Of a stretch of 64,000 bases of DNA, positions 1-10,200 are shown piece after piece. Within the stretch, counting starts at the first letter, position 1; every line of letters starts with the position of its first letter. The stretch is taken from the NCBI RefSeq assembly GCF_009796745.1, contig NZ_CP047024.1:2976001-3040000 (forward strand), given 5' to 3'. Position numbers and translations under genes: made by a program. Origin of the DNA: Paraglaciecola sp. L1A13. GTDB lineage: Bacteria; Pseudomonadota; Gammaproteobacteria; Enterobacterales; Alteromonadaceae. The notes beneath the pieces are model-generated. The model searched no databases, had not been told where the DNA came from, and saw nothing but the letters and a program-made list of their open reading frames with translations.

Positions 1-1629
1 TTCTCGGGTCCACTTCTTACGGTGTAAGCCTGTATCTACCACTAAACGCACCGCGCGATACAATTCAGCCTGCAAGCGTCCTAAATCACCAAAGGGGTCG
101 CCCTCGTACATGCCCATTTCTTTGGCGACCAACTCAGAATACAGTGCCCAACCTTCAACGTATGCATTGAACGGTGCGTTTTGGCGTAACAAGCCAATAT
201 CATGTTGGGCCATATTAAGGGCAATTTGAAAGTGGTGACCAGGCACAGCTTCATGATAGGTAAGCGTTTTTAAAGAGAAACTCGGCACCGCTGACATATC
301 TCTAAGGTTTATCCAAAAAATACCTGGGCGTTCTCCATCTAATGACGGCTGAGAATAATAACCACCTGCCTCCCCCGCTTCAGTTACTTTAGGAATGCGT
401 TTAACTTCTACCTTCTGACTAGGCAATGTACCGTAGTACATATCTGTTTTCGTCATTACAGTTGCGATTTGACCGTTTAAATCCTCTAGTAACCGCTCGC
501 GGCCCTCGTCGCTATCTTGATATAGAAACTCTGGTTGTTCAGCTAGCTCAACCATGCGCTCACCCACACTACCATCTTCGTAGCCTTGGGCTCGTAAAAT
601 GCTATCCATCTCTTTGCTGATACGCGTGACTTCATCTAAACCCAGCTGATGAATATCATCCGGTGTCATATTTGAATCACCTAGATAACGCACTTCATGC
701 AAATACATAGCATCGCCGTTGGGTTGTGCCCACACACCGTCACCCTTAGGGGCATTTGCTTGGGTAGCTTGCAAAGTATTTTTGACTGTTTGATAGGCTG
801 GGTAAACCACATTTTCCATTGCTTGCTTGGCTTGGGTAACTAACTGACCTTGTTGCTTTTCACTCATGTTGGTCTGGGCTAATTTTTTTGAAAATGACGT
901 GACAAGCGCATGATCTTCAATCGGACTAGCAAGGAAATTACTGAAGTAATCCAATGTTTTAGGATATAGCTTTTGGGGTAATTGCACACCGTTCAATCTG
1001 TCACCGTTGAATGTTTCTAGTACACCAGCGACGAGAAAATCAAAGTGTTGTAAACGGGCAATATAATCTTGGGCTTGAGCCAGCGTTGACACAGTTTGCT
1101 GGACTTGCATTACTTTAGGCACATCAATTAATGGGCCGGATAATTGATTAATAATATACGGTAAGTGCCCAGCCCACGTATCAATGTAACCGCCATGAAA
1201 CTCAGAGAACCCGGTATAATAACGCAAAATATCCGTCACTATCTGTTGGTGGCGTTTTGCATCGACAGAAAAACCATCATTGTTCGCTTTGGACACAGCT
1301 TGGGATGCATCACTCATATCTTGTTGAAATTTACGCATTCCCGTAGGCGAGAAATCAGTAAAGCGAGTGTTATAGCCTTTTCCTGCTATCGATTCAGATA
1401 CTCCTAAAGCGGTAGCAAGAAGCGGTTCGTAATGCATAAACGCTATAGTTTTTTGTTCAACTAATGCATCAAACGCGACTTGATTCTGCGGCAAACTAAC
1501 TGCATTTTTAGTATTTTCAATTTGTTCGGCGGTGACGTCCTGCTTTGAAAGCGAGCTTTGTTCTTGTTGCACAGAACAGGCACAAACCAGTGCACTTAAC
1601 GCGAATGGAACGATCAGATTTTTTATCAT
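1..1629 (-). CDS. DUF885 family lipoprotein, putative metallopeptidase (C-terminus beyond window)
   Basis: The reverse strand from the ATG at 1629 stays open for 543 codons to the window edge, so the C-terminus is missing. The N-terminus is a short hydrophobic signal ending in a lipobox-like L-V-C-A-C, which suggests an exported lipoprotein. A HEAVPGHHFQ motif near 230-260 matches the zinc-binding HExxxGH-type motif of DUF885 proteins. The last visible residues (DTGLHRKKWTRE) are also typical of this family. DUF885 proteins are usually about 580-620 residues, so only a short tail is lost. The substrate is unknown; a peptidase role is inferred from the motif. The gene follows the UbiF-like gene in the same direction after 66 bp. 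Confidence 0.85.
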   Translation of the reverse strand, partial: MIKNLIVPFALSALVCACSVQQEQSSLSKQDVTAEQIENTKNAVSLPQNQVAFDALVEQKTIAFMHYEPLLATALGVSESIAGKGYNTRFTDFSPTGMRKFQQDMSDASQAVSKANNDGFSVDAKRHQQIVTDILRYYTGFSEFHGGYIDTWAGHLPYIINQLSGPLIDVPKVMQVQQTVSTLAQAQDYIARLQHFDFLVAGVLETFNGDRLNGVQLPQKLYPKTLDYFSNFLASPIEDHALVTSFSKKLAQTNMSEKQQGQLVTQAKQAMENVVYPAYQTVKNTLQATQANAPKGDGVWAQPNGDAMYLHEVRYLGDSNMTPDDIHQLGLDEVTRISKEMDSILRAQGYEDGSVGERMVELAEQPEFLYQDSDEGRERLLEDLNGQIATVMTKTDMYYGTLPSQKVEVKRIPKVTEAGEAGGYYSQPSLDGERPGIFWINLRDMSAVPSFSLKTLTYHEAVPGHHFQIALNMAQHDIGLLRQNAPFNAYVEGWALYSELVAKEMGMYEGDPFGDLGRLQAELYRAVRLVVDTGLHRKKWTRE

Positions 1630-1695
1630 TATAGTTTTCCTAAGTTACCGAATATATGGCTATTTTTTATATTAGCGGGCTCAATATCAACGCTA

Positions 1696-2841
1696 TTAGT
1701 TTAAACCCATAGCGTATTTCATCACTTGATGTTTAATAACACCGCCGTGATTAGCGAGTTTAAACCCTAAATTTCGTATGACTTTAAATAGTGGGTTGCG
1801 CTGTTTGAAAGTACCGTAGATCACATCCATAGCACTCATCATCAGTAAATTATCTTTGCGCCTGATAGATTCGTAGCGTAACAAGTCTTTAACCTGTGGC
1901 TGCTCGTTACCAATGCATTCGAGTAGTACTGCTACATCTTTAAAACCTAGATTAACGCCTTGCCCAGCTAAAGGATTAATAGCGTGCGCAGCATCCCCAA
2001 TCAGTACCGCATGCTCCTTCACATATTGATTAGCGTGAATTCGCATCAGTGGGAAATGTGCTGTTTTTAACACATCAAAATCTACCAATTCTTCCGGAAA
2101 CGCCTTTATTATTTCTTGCTTAAGTGCGACCGGCGGTAACGTTTTTAAGCGCTTTATATTGTCACTCGTGTTGTACCACACCAAAGATGCAAACTGCGCA
2201 TACATGGGAAGGAATGCGACGGGTCCAGTTGGTATGAATTGTTGCCAAGTAATGTCTTGTTGGGGTGCATGGGTAATAATCTGAATGGCAAACGCTTGCT
2301 GGCTATATTGCCATCCTTGCGTACCGATACATGCGGCTTCGCGTACCTGTGAACGCAAACCATCTGCGCCAATCAACCAACGGCAGCTCAGCACACGCTT
2401 ATCCGTTAGGTGCACTAACGGTTTATCACCAGGTACTATCTCTTTTACCGGACTATCACAAAACCAAGTCACATTAGTAAAGTCGGCTAGTGCCTGATGC
2501 AAGCCTAATTGTAATACGCGATTCTCAATAATATAACCAAGACGCGGCGTGTTGATATCGTCGCTTACAAAATCAGTGCGACAATCTGGTCGCTCCCACA
2601 CCGACAAACGCGCATAACTGCAGGTGCGCATTTGCTCTATATACTGCCATGCACCAAGCGATTCGAGTAACGCTTGAGATGTCACACTAATAGCTGATAC
2701 ACGTATGTCTGGTTCATCGCTGGGTTCAAACTCTTTTGGCATATGCGTCTCTATCAACGCAATGGAAAAGCCTTTTTTAGCTAGACCTAATGCGGTTGCA
2801 GCACCGATCATGCCGCCGCCAACTATACAAAAATCAAACAC
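1696..2841 (-). CDS. ubiF: FAD-dependent ubiquinone-biosynthesis hydroxylase, UbiF/UbiH/VisC family
   Basis: This 381-residue protein has the layout of the UbiH/UbiF/COQ6 monooxygenases. An N-terminal dinucleotide-binding GxGxxG-type motif lies at about residues 7-12 (VGGGMIGAA). There is a mid-protein IGADGLRSQVR segment (the DG motif binding FAD and NAD(P)H) and a C-terminal IGDAAHAINPLAGQG motif that contacts the FAD ribityl chain. These enzymes add hydroxyl groups to the quinone ring in aerobic ubiquinone synthesis. The N-terminus and the VSAIS region look most like UbiF, but UbiH or UbiI cannot be excluded from sequence inspection. A 7-bp inverted repeat with a 5-base loop (2856-2874) lies just upstream of the start codon. 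Confidence 0.8.
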   Translation of the reverse strand: MFDFCIVGGGMIGAATALGLAKKGFSIALIETHMPKEFEPSDEPDIRVSAISVTSQALLESLGAWQYIEQMRTCSYARLSVWERPDCRTDFVSDDINTPRLGYIIENRVLQLGLHQALADFTNVTWFCDSPVKEIVPGDKPLVHLTDKRVLSCRWLIGADGLRSQVREAACIGTQGWQYSQQAFAIQIITHAPQQDITWQQFIPTGPVAFLPMYAQFASLVWYNTSDNIKRLKTLPPVALKQEIIKAFPEELVDFDVLKTAHFPLMRIHANQYVKEHAVLIGDAAHAINPLAGQGVNLGFKDVAVLLECIGNEQPQVKDLLRYESIRRKDNLLMMSAMDVIYGTFKQRNPLFKVIRNLGFKLANHGGVIKHQVMKYAMGLN

Positions 2842-3160
2842 CTAACCTTCTCTTATCATTGGGTTTTCCAATGAGATTGCCATAAAAATTAAAAATATTT
2901 TAGCTAATTTAACACCTAACTAAATTATCACAGATCACATTTTTCACAGTAACACCCAAGTGACCATTTAGGCCAATTCGAATACAAAACTTATACTTAA
3001 GGATAAGATCCTATAACTAAAGTCTACAAATTATCTGTATCTTATACACGTACTCATAAAAGGTTAATATTTTAACCATCGGCAATTTACTATGGTATTA
3101 CTTTGCGTCAAGCGCAGCACTCAAGCACCTTATGTAACGGACACTAAAGGTACATAGATC
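2842..3160. other. Intergenic region between divergent genes
   Basis: This 319-bp AT-rich stretch separates the UbiF-like gene (minus) from the response-regulator/TPR gene (plus), so it should carry both promoters. The only structure seen is the small inverted repeat TCATTGG/CCAATGA at 2856-2874, close to the UbiF-like start. No convincing small gene is visible. Confidence 0.5.
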
Positions 3161-4804
3161 ATGAATTATTCTGACAAACGCGTATTGATCGTAGACGACC
3201 AGCGACCCTTTTTAACATTACTTCGTGGTGTAATAAACAATATGGGTGCGCAGTCCGTCGTGGCTGTACAAAATGCAGATTCAGCTCTCGCAGCCTGCAA
3301 AAAAGAAAAATTCGATATAATTATCTGTGACCTACACTTAGGCTCAGGTAAAAAGAACGGTTATCAGTTCTTAGAAGAAGCCAGACAAAAAAACCTCGTT
3401 AAGCCAGAAACGGTATTTGCCGTTGTGAGTGCAGACTCTGAACGCCCCATGGTATTAGGCAGCGTTGAAAAACAGCCAGATGACTATTTGATTAAGCCAT
3501 TCTCCCAAGCACAACTCAATTTACGCTTATCTAAAGCGTATCAGAAACGCATTACGCTGAGTTCCATCTATCATGCCATGCAAAAAAATGACACCTCAGG
3601 GGCGATAGCGGCTTGTCGACAAGCTATTATGTCGGGTACTCGCTATACCAAAAGCTGTTGTAGATTACTCGCCGAACTCTACTGGAAAGCAGGTGAGTAC
3701 GTACAAGCTAAGCACATGTTGACGCCGCTGTTAGCGCAAAGCCCTCATCCTTGGGTGAGCATTGCACTGGCTAAAACAGAGATGTATCTTCAGCAATATG
3801 ACGACGCTATTACACTTGCAAAAGATGTACTCTCGCGTAATCCATTACTGTTTGAAGCATACGATATTTTAGCCCAGTGTTACGTAAAACAGTTGAATTA
3901 CGCTGATGCACTCACAGCAATTGAAAAGGCAATCTCCCTTGCGCCTTTTTCCGTTGAGCGCCAGTTAGCGGCTTGCAAAATTGCCAGACAAAATCAAAAC
4001 TACGAGATGGTCAAGTTGCGCAGTCTTGATGTATGGGAGCAGTCTAAGAAATCAATTCATCGCGATATTTCCCATTTATGTAATTACTTTCGAAGTATTT
4101 TGGACGCCGCCGAAAACTGTACAGATAAACATATTCGCAGCAAATATCAGCACGAAATGCTGACAGCTATTGCACGCTACCGCCACGACGAGGCGTTAGC
4201 CAGAATTGATGAAGATTTTGACTACGGTATTTATGAGAATATTTTGACCGCACGTATCAGTGTTTTAGACGGACGTTTATTGGAAGCAAAGCGCATATTG
4301 AGCGAGTGCCAACAGCAGATAGCAATCCGTTTCGAAGAATATCCAACCGCTTTTGCTCCGGACTCTATCAAAGTACTGTTAGATTTAGGCGAGTATGACG
4401 ACGCAGATCGCCTTAGTCAAAAACTGGTAACAAGTGGTAAACGCTTGGATGAGAGTACCCTGTTATCATTAAAAAGCAGTGTTGAAAAAGTTGCTCAGCG
4501 TAAAGGACTTTATCAAAGCTTCAATAAACTGGGGGTAGAACATTATAACAGCGGGCGTTTTCAAGAGGCTCACGGCGCGTTTGCTGAAGCACAAAAAGTT
4601 GCCCCAGTGCATACGGGTACCGCCCTTAATATATTGCAATGTAATCTTAAACTTATCGCGCAAATGAAAAAACCAGAAACCCGTGCGATTAATACCTTAA
4701 AACAGATGTATCGTCATTTGAAAAACATGGTTATGCTTGAATCTCACCAACAAAAATTCGAATCACTTAAAAGTGATCTCGGTAAATATGTAGAGGTAGC
4801 ATGA
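3161..4804 (+). CDS. Response regulator receiver protein with TPR repeats
   Basis: Residues 1-125 form a complete receiver domain: acidic pair D12-D13 (IVDDQ), phosphoacceptor D57 (IICDLHL), switch serine S90 and K112 (LIKPF). All residues needed for phosphorylation are present. The rest, from about 135 to 547, is helical with TPR-like repeats, clearest at about 165-290 (AKTEMYLQQYDDAITLAKD, YVKQLNYADALTAIEKAI) and again near 450-490. There is no DNA-binding or enzymatic output domain. The protein therefore probably signals by protein-protein contact through the TPRs. The cognate kinase is not adjacent. The stop codon overlaps the start of the next gene by 4 bp, implying translational coupling. 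Confidence 0.85.
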   Translation: MNYSDKRVLIVDDQRPFLTLLRGVINNMGAQSVVAVQNADSALAACKKEKFDIIICDLHLGSGKKNGYQFLEEARQKNLVKPETVFAVVSADSERPMVLGSVEKQPDDYLIKPFSQAQLNLRLSKAYQKRITLSSIYHAMQKNDTSGAIAACRQAIMSGTRYTKSCCRLLAELYWKAGEYVQAKHMLTPLLAQSPHPWVSIALAKTEMYLQQYDDAITLAKDVLSRNPLLFEAYDILAQCYVKQLNYADALTAIEKAISLAPFSVERQLAACKIARQNQNYEMVKLRSLDVWEQSKKSIHRDISHLCNYFRSILDAAENCTDKHIRSKYQHEMLTAIARYRHDEALARIDEDFDYGIYENILTARISVLDGRLLEAKRILSECQQQIAIRFEEYPTAFAPDSIKVLLDLGEYDDADRLSQKLVTSGKRLDESTLLSLKSSVEKVAQRKGLYQSFNKLGVEHYNSGRFQEAHGAFAEAQKVAPVHTGTALNILQCNLKLIAQMKKPETRAINTLKQMYRHLKNMVMLESHQQKFESLKSDLGKYVEVA

Positions 4805-5079
4805 GAATACAGTTACTGATCGCAAGCACACTTATCGTCACCAGTCTTACAGGCTGCGTTAATCAGCAAAAACCCTGTGAAGATATCCTTGAAGTTAAGC
4901 GCCAAGAGCAGCAATGCACAGAATGGCGAAAAACGATGGACAACAAACAATATCCACAACAAGCCCTAACCGCTAAAAAGCACTACGAAGAAGCGTGCGT
5001 AAATTTACGCTACTATCGAGACGGCTACGATACTATCTGTAAAGGTGAAGACAAAGCCATCGGCGAGAAAAAAGACTAA
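4801..5079 (+). CDS. Small cysteine-containing lipoprotein of unknown function
   Basis: This is a 92-residue protein with a clear lipoprotein signal: a hydrophobic stretch ending in LTGC, with the lipid-modified cysteine at residue 19. The mature part is charged and has further cysteines (CEDI, QCTEW, EACVN, TICKG), which could form disulfides in the periplasm. The ATG overlaps the stop of the receiver/TPR gene (ATGA), so the two are probably one transcriptional and translational unit. I do not recognise a family; the link to the receiver/TPR protein is by context only. Confidence 0.7.
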   Translation: MRIQLLIASTLIVTSLTGCVNQQKPCEDILEVKRQEQQCTEWRKTMDNKQYPQQALTAKKHYEEACVNLRYYRDGYDTICKGEDKAIGEKKD

Positions 5080-5506
5080 TTGTATGCAGGGAAAAACGCT
5101 CGAATATTGTTAGTCAGTTCTAATTTATCTCGAGCTGATTCGTTCTCCAATTAATACCTCGTCATTGAGCACTCGAGTTAATTTACCCGTCGACTGTATA
5201 TACAGACTATGTGTACAGGCTGTGTGTACAGGCTGTGTAAAAAAGTAGCCTTCCCTTTAACGAAACTCATTTCTGCGTTGCTTCTGCCCTATTTCAGCCG
5301 TTTTTCTGCTCGGCTGCATTAGCCCTCTAGTCCTGTTAATCAGCATTGCCATTAAAAAATGTTTAGATTAAACGAAATTCATACGCCAAAATTCACCCAA
5401 TAAGTAAAGTCACAGAAACTAGATCCAAAACAAAGTATTTACCGTTAAGCGAGCTACATTATAGATAGGCGATATAAACAATTTTCTCATTTAAAAAGGG
5501 ATCACC
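5080..5506. other. Intergenic region with short tandem repeat
   Basis: This 427-bp spacer holds the three-copy 13-nt repeat at 5195-5233 and, further on, a stretch with matching TTTCTGC/GCAGAAA-type words (5270-5315) that may be a piece of a dispersed intergenic repeat. No coding region is supported. The region just before 5507 carries the AAAGGGA ribosome-binding site of the next gene. Confidence 0.45.
5195..5233. repeat. 13-nt imperfect tandem repeat, three copies
   Basis: Three adjacent 13-nt units (5195-5207, 5208-5220, 5221-5233) share a TGTAYA core. In two of them the core is the palindrome TGTACA followed by GGC. The first unit is diverged. It may be a cluster of protein-binding sites or simple slippage. 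Confidence 0.6.
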
Positions 5507-6910
5507 ATGGCTATTATTTATTTTTGGGGCGCGGCACAAGAAGTAACGGGGTCTTGTCACTTGATTGAGTCAGCTAGTTTCGGCAAAATTTTACTTGATT
5601 GTGGTATGCATCAAGGAGGCAACTCCATTGAGCGCATAGGTGATAAAGGGTTTCCTTTTAATCCCGCGTCTATTGGCGCAGTCATTCTATCTCATGCCCA
5701 CCTCGACCATAGTGGTATGTTACCCAAACTAGTCCATGACGGCTTTACTGGACCGATATACTGTACGTCAGAAACGGCTGAATTATTGGTGGTGATGCTC
5801 AAAGATTCGGTCAGTATCTATATGGGAGATTTAGCGCGCGAGAACCGCCGATTAGCTCGTAAGGGTAAGCCTTTAGTTGAACCAGAATACTCTGAAGAAG
5901 ATGTTATGCAGGTACTAACGCAGTGTGAACCTCAAAGCTACAACAAGGGATTTACCGTAGCAGACAAGGCAACCGTTTGTCTTCATGATGCAGGCCATAT
6001 TCTCGGTTCAGCCATTGTCGAACTCAGTTTTGAAGAAAGAGGCGAGCAGAAAAAACTGGTATTTTCCGGCGACCTAGGTAACAAAAGTGCAGTATTGATG
6101 AAAGACCCTAGCATACTGACTAAGGCCGACATTGTCTTGATGGAAAGCACCTACGGTGACCGCAATCATAAATCTATCGATAATACGGTATCTGAGCTTA
6201 AAACGATTTTACGCAACACAGAAGAACGCGGCGGGAATATCATGATCCCAGCTTTTGCGGTGGGGCGTACCCAAGAGATATTGTTTTATTTGGGTCAACT
6301 ACACCAAGAAGGTTTATTAGACAACTGGCAGGTTATTCTCGACAGCCCTATGGCAATTGAAGTCACAAGGGTTTACGACCATTGGTTTAGCGCACTAGAT
6401 AGAGATGAAATTGAACAAGCAAGTCCCCATGCACAGTCCATATTAAAAGATTTCATCCCTCGCTTATTTTTATCAGTGACGCCAGACGAATCCATGATGA
6501 TTAATAAGATGAAAAAAGGCGCGCTGATTATTGCCGGTAGCGGAATGTGTACCGGAGGACGAATACGCCACCATTTTAAACAGCGTATTTGGGATGCACG
6601 TAACAGCATTATTTTTTGTGGTTACCAAGCAAATGGCACGTTGGGACGCCTACTCGTTGACGGCTTACAACACTTAAAACTATTTGGCGATGATTATGTG
6701 GTTAAAGCACAGATCGAAACCCTTGGCGGTTTTTCGGCCCATGCTGGGCAAAGTGAACTAATAGAATGGGTTGCTCATTTTGAGAATTCACCCAAAGTTG
6801 TTTTAGTCCACGGTGAACCCAGAGCTCAAGAGGCTTTAGCGCAAAAATTATGGACCGATAAAAACATCAGAGCCGTCATACCAAGCCTAGGCCAAAGTTT
6901 AGTTTTTTAA
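5507..6910 (+). CDS. Metallo-beta-lactamase / beta-CASP / RMMBL family RNA-processing nuclease
   Basis: This 467-residue protein has the order of the CPSF-73-like nucleases: an MBL core, an inserted beta-CASP domain and a C-terminal RMMBL segment. The zinc signature SHAHLDHSG gives H63, H65, D67 and H68. Further ligands are seen in HDAGHILGS and FSGDLG. The beta-CASP region follows (IPAFAVGRTQEILFYL, IIAGSGMCTGGR), and the C-terminal GGFSAHAGQSEL and LVHGEP motifs complete the site. The family cleaves RNA phosphodiester bonds with two zinc ions in the cytoplasm. The target RNAs in this organism are unknown. It stands alone, with a good AAAGGGA ribosome-binding site. Confidence 0.85.
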   Translation: MAIIYFWGAAQEVTGSCHLIESASFGKILLDCGMHQGGNSIERIGDKGFPFNPASIGAVILSHAHLDHSGMLPKLVHDGFTGPIYCTSETAELLVVMLKDSVSIYMGDLARENRRLARKGKPLVEPEYSEEDVMQVLTQCEPQSYNKGFTVADKATVCLHDAGHILGSAIVELSFEERGEQKKLVFSGDLGNKSAVLMKDPSILTKADIVLMESTYGDRNHKSIDNTVSELKTILRNTEERGGNIMIPAFAVGRTQEILFYLGQLHQEGLLDNWQVILDSPMAIEVTRVYDHWFSALDRDEIEQASPHAQSILKDFIPRLFLSVTPDESMMINKMKKGALIIAGSGMCTGGRIRHHFKQRIWDARNSIIFCGYQANGTLGRLLVDGLQHLKLFGDDYVVKAQIETLGGFSAHAGQSELIEWVAHFENSPKVVLVHGEPRAQEALAQKLWTDKNIRAVIPSLGQSLVF

Positions 6911-7219
6911 CGGTGGTTAAGTCTGCTTTAGTACTTAGAGTACTTAGACAACAATAGAATTAATAGGCCGTGGAACCGAAAAAGCAAAGCGATGTATTAC
7001 AAACCCAGCTGGCTTTACCAAAGGTTGAAAAATACTGTCGTTAGCTAGCTTCGGCCGACTCGCTTCGTGTGTCTATTTTAATGCCGCGTTGGCTTTTATC
7101 TAAGAGTTCAGATCTCAGTTATAAACCAGTATTAACAAAGCCCCTATTCATTTTTTGTTAACAGCATAAACAAGGCAATGAATACTGGGTATTCCCCGCC
7201 CTTTTTTACATCCCGTGAT
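6911..7219. other. Intergenic region between convergent genes
   Basis: A 309-bp spacer between two converging genes. No clear terminator hairpin with a T-run and no supported gene are visible; it appears to be diverged noncoding sequence. Confidence 0.4.
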
Positions 7220-10200
7220 TTAAGACAAGTGCGCCAGCATAGCCTGCAACGGATGTTTCGGTTTATGCCCTTCAATTCGTGCTACCTGACTACGACAAGA
7301 ATACCCAGTTGCCAAAATTTGCTTGCTATTAAAGCGGGCTATCGCTTTTTCCCAACTTAATGCATATATGCCTTTAGATTGATCTAGATGGCTCGCTTCA
7401 TGACCAAACGTACCCGCCATACCACAGCAACCTACCGCAATGGGCGTAAGCGTCATCCCCATTCGCTGGAATAATTGCTGCCAATGCTTTTCGCTTTCCG
7501 GTAGTGCTGTTTTTTCACTGCAGTGGCCGAAAAAGGCGTATTCGACCTCTGTTAATTGACCTTTATCTGGAAATTCAATATTCGCCAGCCATTCATGCAC
7601 CAGTTTCACCTCGAAGTGCCCTCTGGTATCACCAAGTACTGTTTTATATTCATCTCGGTAACACAACACTAAAGAGGGATCGACGCCAATCATAGGAATA
7701 TCTAGCGGAAGGATTTTATTTAAAAAGTCAGCACTATCCTTGGCAGTCGCAGCAAACTCTTTCAAAAAGCCTTTAACATGCTGAGGCTTACCATTAGGTT
7801 TAAAGGGTAACAATATGGGCTCGTAACCCAAGCACTCCACCAATTTCACTAAATCACTGAGTAGATCAGCTTCATAAAAACTGGTAAACGGGTCTTGTAC
7901 AATCAGTACTTTTTTAGCGCGTTCTTTGCCACTTAATGCTTGTAGCGTACCTAAATCAAAACGACTGGCTTGATGACCCGCAAGCTGTTTTTTTAGTGAA
8001 GGCGACGACAATAATGGTGTGTCCACATACCCCACTGACTTCTTGATCAGGCTGTTCATCCATCCTTGCTTCAAAAAGAAGTTGACCATTTTAGGCGCTT
8101 TAGCCATCAAGGGGGCCATCGCTTCAATATTGCCGACCAAATAGTCTTTAGCGGGACGCAAATAACGCTGATAATAGAGCGACAAGAAGCGTGCACGAAA
8201 TGTTGGCACATCTACGCTCACTGGGCATTGGCTGGTGCACGCCTTACAGGCCAAACAACCGTCCATCACTTCCAATACCTCGTGAGAAAAATCAGTCGAC
8301 TGGGCTTTACCCATAGAATTATTGAGCCGTTTAAACCAGCTCTGGCTCTTGGCATTTCGCTCAAGGGCGTTCACATCCACATTATGATTAGCCAGTAGGC
8401 GTAACCATTCACGCATAGCCCCCGCTCGTCCCTTAGGGCTATGGCGCCTGTCAGACGTTATTTTACTCGATGGGCACATAGGTGATGTGGTGTCATAGTT
8501 AAAGCACAAGCCGTTACCGTTACAACTCATGGCGGGCTCGAACGCATCACGCACTTCAATGGGTATTTGCCTATCAAACTCTCCGCGCTTAACCCCAGCA
8601 ACGCTGACTAACGAAGCAGTGCTTTCGTAAGGCGTGCATATTTTGCCTGGATTCATCTTATTATGCGGGTCGAACACGCTTTTGATTTTTCGCAGTTCTG
8701 TATAGAGTTCTTCACCAAAAAACGCCGGGGCATATTCGCTGCGATAACCTTTGCCATGCTCTCCCCACAACAAACCACCATACTTGGCGACTAAGGCTGA
8801 CACTTCATTGGAAATGTCGGGGATCATTTTCTCTTGCTCAGGATCGCACATATCAAGGGCTGGGCGTACGTGTAATACCCCAGCGTCTACATGACCAAAC
8901 ATACCGTAGTTGAGGTGCCTAGCATCGAGTAAAGCACGAAATTCCATAATAAAGTCAGCAAGGTTTTCAGGCGGTACCCCGGTATCTTCAACAAAGGCTA
9001 ACGGTTTTTTGCGGCCTTTGGTTTTACCTAACAGTCCAACTGACTTTTTACGCATCGCATAGATTTTGCCGATATCGACACTATCAAAGGTAATTTGATA
9101 GCCAATGACCCCATCTTCATTGTTATCCAGGGCGGCATCTAATTTACTGCAGAGCTGGGTAATTTTATCTTGTAGTTCATCATCAGAATCACCGTTGTAC
9201 TCAACCATGTTTAAGCCAAGCACTTCTTTGTTTTCAACCTCGGTGATCAGATCCTTTACCTGATGCCAGATAATATCTTGCTTGGCTAAATTCAATACAT
9301 TGCTATCAACTGTTTCAACTGACGTTGCTTGCGCAGCCACCATATGAGGCGCATGACGAAGTGCTGATTCAAAGGAATCGTATTTAATATTTACCAAGGC
9401 TTTATGTTTGGAAATAGGCGTCACGTTTAACTTAGCTTCGGCCACAAAGACTAATGAGCCTTCAGAACCGGTAATTACGCGGCTTACATCAACCATTGAT
9501 AAATCATCACTTAACGCATGCTCTAAATCGTAACCGGTTAAAAATCGATTCATGCGCGGGAATTTAGCCAGAATTTGTTCCCGCTTATCAACGCAGGTTG
9601 CAAGAATTTGCCTAACTAAACGCCCTGTGGTGGTGTTGATTTTCGCGACTTGCTTGGCTTCCTCCATGCTCATGGGGGATGACTCCAGCAGTGTTCCGTC
9701 GACTAATACAGAGGTTAGCCCTAATACGTGATCACTGGTTTTACCATACACCAATGATCCCTGACCGGACGCATCAGTACTGATCATACCGCCAATAGTG
9801 GCACGGTTACTGGTAGACAAATCCGGCGCAAAAAATAAACCATAAGGGCGCAACGCATCGTTTAATTGGTCTTTAACGACACCTGCTTGTACCTTCACCC
9901 AGCGTTCTTGCGGATTAATTTCCAGAATATGATTCATATGCCGCGACACATCAACGATAATGCCCGATGTTAAAGACTGACCGTTTGTGCCCGTACCACC
10001 GCCTCTCGCGCTAAACGTGACATCAGCATATTGGCTAGCAAGTTCACCGATAATTTTTAGATCAGCTACTGATTTTGGCAACACAACAGCCTGAGGAAGA
10101 GATTGATAAATGGAATTGTCTGTCGCAACAGCTAAACGGCTGGCATAACTAAACTCAATATCGCCACTAAATTCGCTGCGCCTCAAAGCCGATAAATAAG

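Noticed and set aside
5270..5315. Possible dispersed mobile repeat in the spacer before the nuclease gene
   Set aside because: Only partial word matches between its arms are visible and no second copy was recognised in the window.
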